Assembly: GCA_035630195.1 (NCBI GenBank)
Contig: DASQLD010000478.1
Location: 1-8,499, forward strand
Direction of reading: 5' to 3'
Length of the DNA: 8,499 bases
Source of the DNA: DASQDN01 sp035630195
GTDB taxonomy: Bacteria > Acidobacteriota > Terriglobia > Bryobacterales > Bryobacteraceae
Every line of letters starts with the position of its first letter. Position 1 is the stretch's first letter. The notes beneath the pieces were generated by a model that made no database searches, was not told the DNA's origin, and saw nothing but the letters and a program-made list of their open reading frames with translations. Positions 6,325 through 8,499 of this stretch are shown in pieces. Both the position numbers and the translations under genes were made by a program.

Positions 6325-6612
6325 TTATTCGATCCACTCCACGTTACTAGAGACGAGCATGCCGCCAATCAAGGTTGCCGCCTCGTTCTCCACATTTTGA
6401 AGCACGCTTTGGGCGTGCGTGTGGGCAGAAGAGACGGTGACCGCAGCGATCGATGCCCGTTGCCATACGTCGAGGTGGTCGATCTCGGCTACGGCAACGT
6501 TGAACTTGTGCCGCAGCCGATCCTTGAGTGATTTGACGACTTGCCGCTTATCCTTCAGCGAATGCGCATCGTCGATACGGAGTTCCAGTGTAAGAACACC
6601 GATTGTCGGCAT
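6325..6612 (-). CDS. DUF503 family protein (YlxP-like)
   Basis: A small 95-residue cytoplasmic protein. MPTIGVLTLELRIDDAHSLKDKRQVVKSLKDRL followed by KFNVAVAEIDHLDVWQRASIAAVTVSS matches DUF503, the YlxP family. These proteins are usually encoded between infB and rbfA, as here. They have a ferredoxin-like fold and are suspected of a ribosome-linked role, which the neighbourhood supports but does not prove. AAGG at 6620-6623, overlapping the infB stop codon, lies seven bases before the ATG at 6612, so translation is probably coupled to infB. No unusual residues are seen and the length is normal. Confidence 0.92.
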   Translation of the reverse strand: MPTIGVLTLELRIDDAHSLKDKRQVVKSLKDRLRHKFNVAVAEIDHLDVWQRASIAAVTVSSAHTHAQSVLQNVENEAATLIGGMLVSSNVEWIE

Positions 6613-6621
6613 GAATGAGCC

Positions 6622-8499
6622 TTAAACCAGTTGCGGCGCCACCTTCTCATTTACGAAGGCTTCGATAATGTCGCCCTCTTTAACATCAGAGTGGTTGGCG
6701 ATAGTGACACCGCACTCGTAGCCGGTTTTCACTTCGGTTACGTCATCCTTAAATCGTTTCAGCGTATCGATCTTTCCGGTATGAATCACGATGTTATCGC
6801 GAGTCAAGCGGAGAAGGTTGCCGCGGCTGAGTGTTCCCTCAGTGACATAGCAGCCTGCCACGATTCCAACCTTTGAGATCCGGAAGACTTCGCGAATCTC
6901 CGCTCTTCCCTTGAAGACCTCTTTGAAGGTCGGGTCGAGGAGGCCGGTCATGGCTTTTTTGATCTCGTCCGTCAGCTCGTAAATGATCGTGTGCAGCCGA
7001 ACATCTACGGATTCTTTCTCCGCCAGCGTAGCGGCATTCCGCTCCGGGCGGACGTTGAATCCGATGATGATGGCCTCGGATGTCGAAGCCAGAAGAACGT
7101 CGGACTCCGTGATTGCGCCGACATTCTTGGCCATGACACGGATCTTCACCTTATCGGTGGAGAGCTTCTGCAACATCTCGCTGAGCACTTCCGCCGTGCC
7201 GCCCACATCGGTTTTGATGATGACGTTGAGCTCTTTCGCTTCGCCCTCTTTGACGGAACGATTGAGCATCTCGAGCGTGATGCGATTGTTCTTGGACATC
7301 GCCTGCTCACGAGATTTCGATTCGCGATACAGAACGATCTGTTTCGCCTTCGCGGTGTCGGTTACAACCTGGAAGTTATCGCCAACATCGGGAAGCGCAT
7401 CGAGACCGATGACTTCCACGGCGCTTGAAGGCTCGGCTTCCCGAACCTGCTGGCCAAGATGATCGTACATGGCGCGCACTTTGCCAAATACCTGACCGCA
7501 TATAAAAAAGTCGCCGACGCGCAGAGTACCATTCTGCACGAGGACTGTCGCCACCGGACCGCGACCGCGATCGAGTTGCGCTTCGAGCACCGCTCCGATG
7601 GCCGGGCGTGTCGGGTTCGCTTTCAAATTCGCAATTTCGGCTACAAGCAGAAGGTTTTCAAGAAGTAAATCGAGGTTCTGCTTGGTTTTGGCCGAAACCG
7701 GAACCATGACAACGTCACCCCCCCAGTCTTCCGCGAGCAATGCGCGATCCGCTAATTGTTGCTTGATCCGCTCCGGCTGCGCATCCGGCTTATCGATCTT
7801 GTTGATGGCAACGATGATCGGAACCTTCGCGGCTTTCGCGTGATCGAGCGCTTCTAGCGTCTGAGGCATAACACCGTCGTCCGCGCTGACCACCAGGATG
7901 ACAATATCGGTAACCTTAGCGCCACGCGCTCGCATACGGGTGAAGGCTTCGTGACCCGGCGTATCGATGAATACGATCTTCTTGCCGTTGTGCGTGACCT
8001 GCGAGGCGCCAATATGCTGCGTGATTCCGCCCGCTTCTCGCGATGCCACGTTCGTTTCCCGGATCGCGTCGAGCAGCGATGTTTTGCCGTGATCGACGTG
8101 CCCCATGATGGTGACAACCGGAGGCCGCGGCGTCAGGTCTTTGGTATCCTCGGCGAGCTCAACTTCCCACGTCGCCTCTTCTTCGAAGCTGAGTGTGTTC
8201 GTCGCGGCTCCGAAGTCGCGGGCCAAATCCTGCGCCAGCTTTACATCGAGACTCTGATTGATCGTCGCGAAGATCTTGCGATCAACCAGCTTCTTGATTA
8301 CAAGGCTCGACTTCACACCGAGCTTTTCGGAGAGCTCCTTGACGGTGATTCCTTCGCCGATAGTGATCTCGCGATCGATCGGAGGCGGAGCCTGCTCCTG
8401 GCGCTTCTGTGGACGGAACTTCCCATCGAGCTTGCCTTCCATGTCCCGCTTGCGATCCATGTCGCCGGTGGGACGAGGCTTGGCCTGATGGCGGCGCCC
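6622..8499 (-). CDS. infB: Translation initiation factor IF-2 (5' end outside window)
   Basis: The largest gene here. The GTPase brings fMet-tRNA to the 30S subunit and promotes subunit joining. The frame is open through the right edge: the 13 codons before the internal ATG at 8460 encode a basic Pro/Arg/Gly stretch typical of the variable IF-2 N-terminus, so 8460 is not the true start. Counting from that Met, an IF2_N domain covers about 35-85 and the GTPase domain about 112-285, with GHVDHGKT (120-127), GGITQHI (144-150), DTPGH (166-170), NKID (220-223) and SAK (256-258), all intact. The beta-barrel domain II, domain III and the C-terminal fMet-tRNA binding domain follow, ending EAFVNEKVAPQLV. 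It ends nine bases before the DUF503 gene. nusA, which often precedes infB, would lie beyond the edge. Confidence 0.98.
   Translation of the reverse strand, partial: GRRHQAKPRPTGDMDRKRDMEGKLDGKFRPQKRQEQAPPPIDREITIGEGITVKELSEKLGVKSSLVIKKLVDRKIFATINQSLDVKLAQDLARDFGAATNTLSFEEEATWEVELAEDTKDLTPRPPVVTIMGHVDHGKTSLLDAIRETNVASREAGGITQHIGASQVTHNGKKIVFIDTPGHEAFTRMRARGAKVTDIVILVVSADDGVMPQTLEALDHAKAAKVPIIVAINKIDKPDAQPERIKQQLADRALLAEDWGGDVVMVPVSAKTKQNLDLLLENLLLVAEIANLKANPTRPAIGAVLEAQLDRGRGPVATVLVQNGTLRVGDFFICGQVFGKVRAMYDHLGQQVREAEPSSAVEVIGLDALPDVGDNFQVVTDTAKAKQIVLYRESKSREQAMSKNNRITLEMLNRSVKEGEAKELNVIIKTDVGGTAEVLSEMLQKLSTDKVKIRVMAKNVGAITESDVLLASTSEAIIIGFNVRPERNAATLAEKESVDVRLHTIIYELTDEIKKAMTGLLDPTFKEVFKGRAEIREVFRISKVGIVAGCYVTEGTLSRGNLLRLTRDNIVIHTGKIDTLKRFKDDVTEVKTGYECGVTIANHSDVKEGDIIEAFVNEKVAPQLV

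Noticed and set aside
6324..6368. Extended rbfA start at 6368
   Set aside because: The extra 15 residues overlap the DUF503 gene and do not look like an RbfA N-terminus.
6983..7462. Two overlapping plus-strand open frames (up to 159 residues) opposite infB
   Set aside because: Long antisense frames over infB come from its codon bias. The products are Ser/Arg-rich with no domain, and IF-2 is intact here.

Overview
The window reads as a tightly packed bacterial chromosomal segment. The protein set (IF-2, a DUF503/YlxP-like protein, RbfA, a secreted ApbE, HemE, a HemY-type oxidase, an ECF sigma factor, a Spy/CpxP-like LTxxQ protein and a DUF1569 protein) and its general wording resemble Acidobacteriota of the Solibacter/Bryobacter kind. 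That placement comes from recalled family resemblance, not from a search, and is only moderately secure. Base composition looks moderately GC-rich by eye and was not computed.

Layout: except for about 124 bases at the left edge, every gene lies on the minus strand and reads from right to left. In transcription order they are infB (5' end beyond the right edge, 8499-6622), a DUF503/YlxP-like gene (6612-6325), rbfA (6323-5940), apbE (5943-4945), hemE (4963-3926), a hemG/hemY-type oxidase (3922-2645), an ECF sigma factor (2612-2091), a tandem VOC/PhnB-like protein (2091-1195), an LTxxQ exported protein (1185-589) and a DUF1569 protein (587-129). Spacings run from a 19-base overlap to a 32-base gap, so all ten could share one transcript. 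The junctions include GTGA and TAATG overlaps. The 32-base gap before the sigma gene is the only place with even limited room for an internal promoter, and no convincing one was seen. On the plus strand, positions 1-124 hold the last 40 codons of a convergent gene, possibly an M20-type metallopeptidase. It stops four bases from the end of the DUF1569 gene. No stretch longer than 32 bases lacks a gene, and no tRNA, rRNA, CRISPR array, insertion sequence or riboswitch was seen.

How the genes fit together: the first three form a translation and ribosome-maturation block (initiation factor IF-2, a small DUF503 protein, 30S maturation factor RbfA). The next three are a flavin and tetrapyrrole block: exported FAD:protein FMN transferase, uroporphyrinogen decarboxylase, and the FAD-dependent porphyrinogen oxidase. 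The last four look like a regulatory and stress block. The ECF sigma factor is translationally coupled to a double-VOC protein with a helical N-terminal extension, followed by a periplasmic LTxxQ protein and a DinB-like protein. The most interesting point is that this sigma factor has no recognisable anti-sigma gene beside it, while its coupled VOC partner carries a non-VOC N-terminal segment that could do that job. This is an inference.
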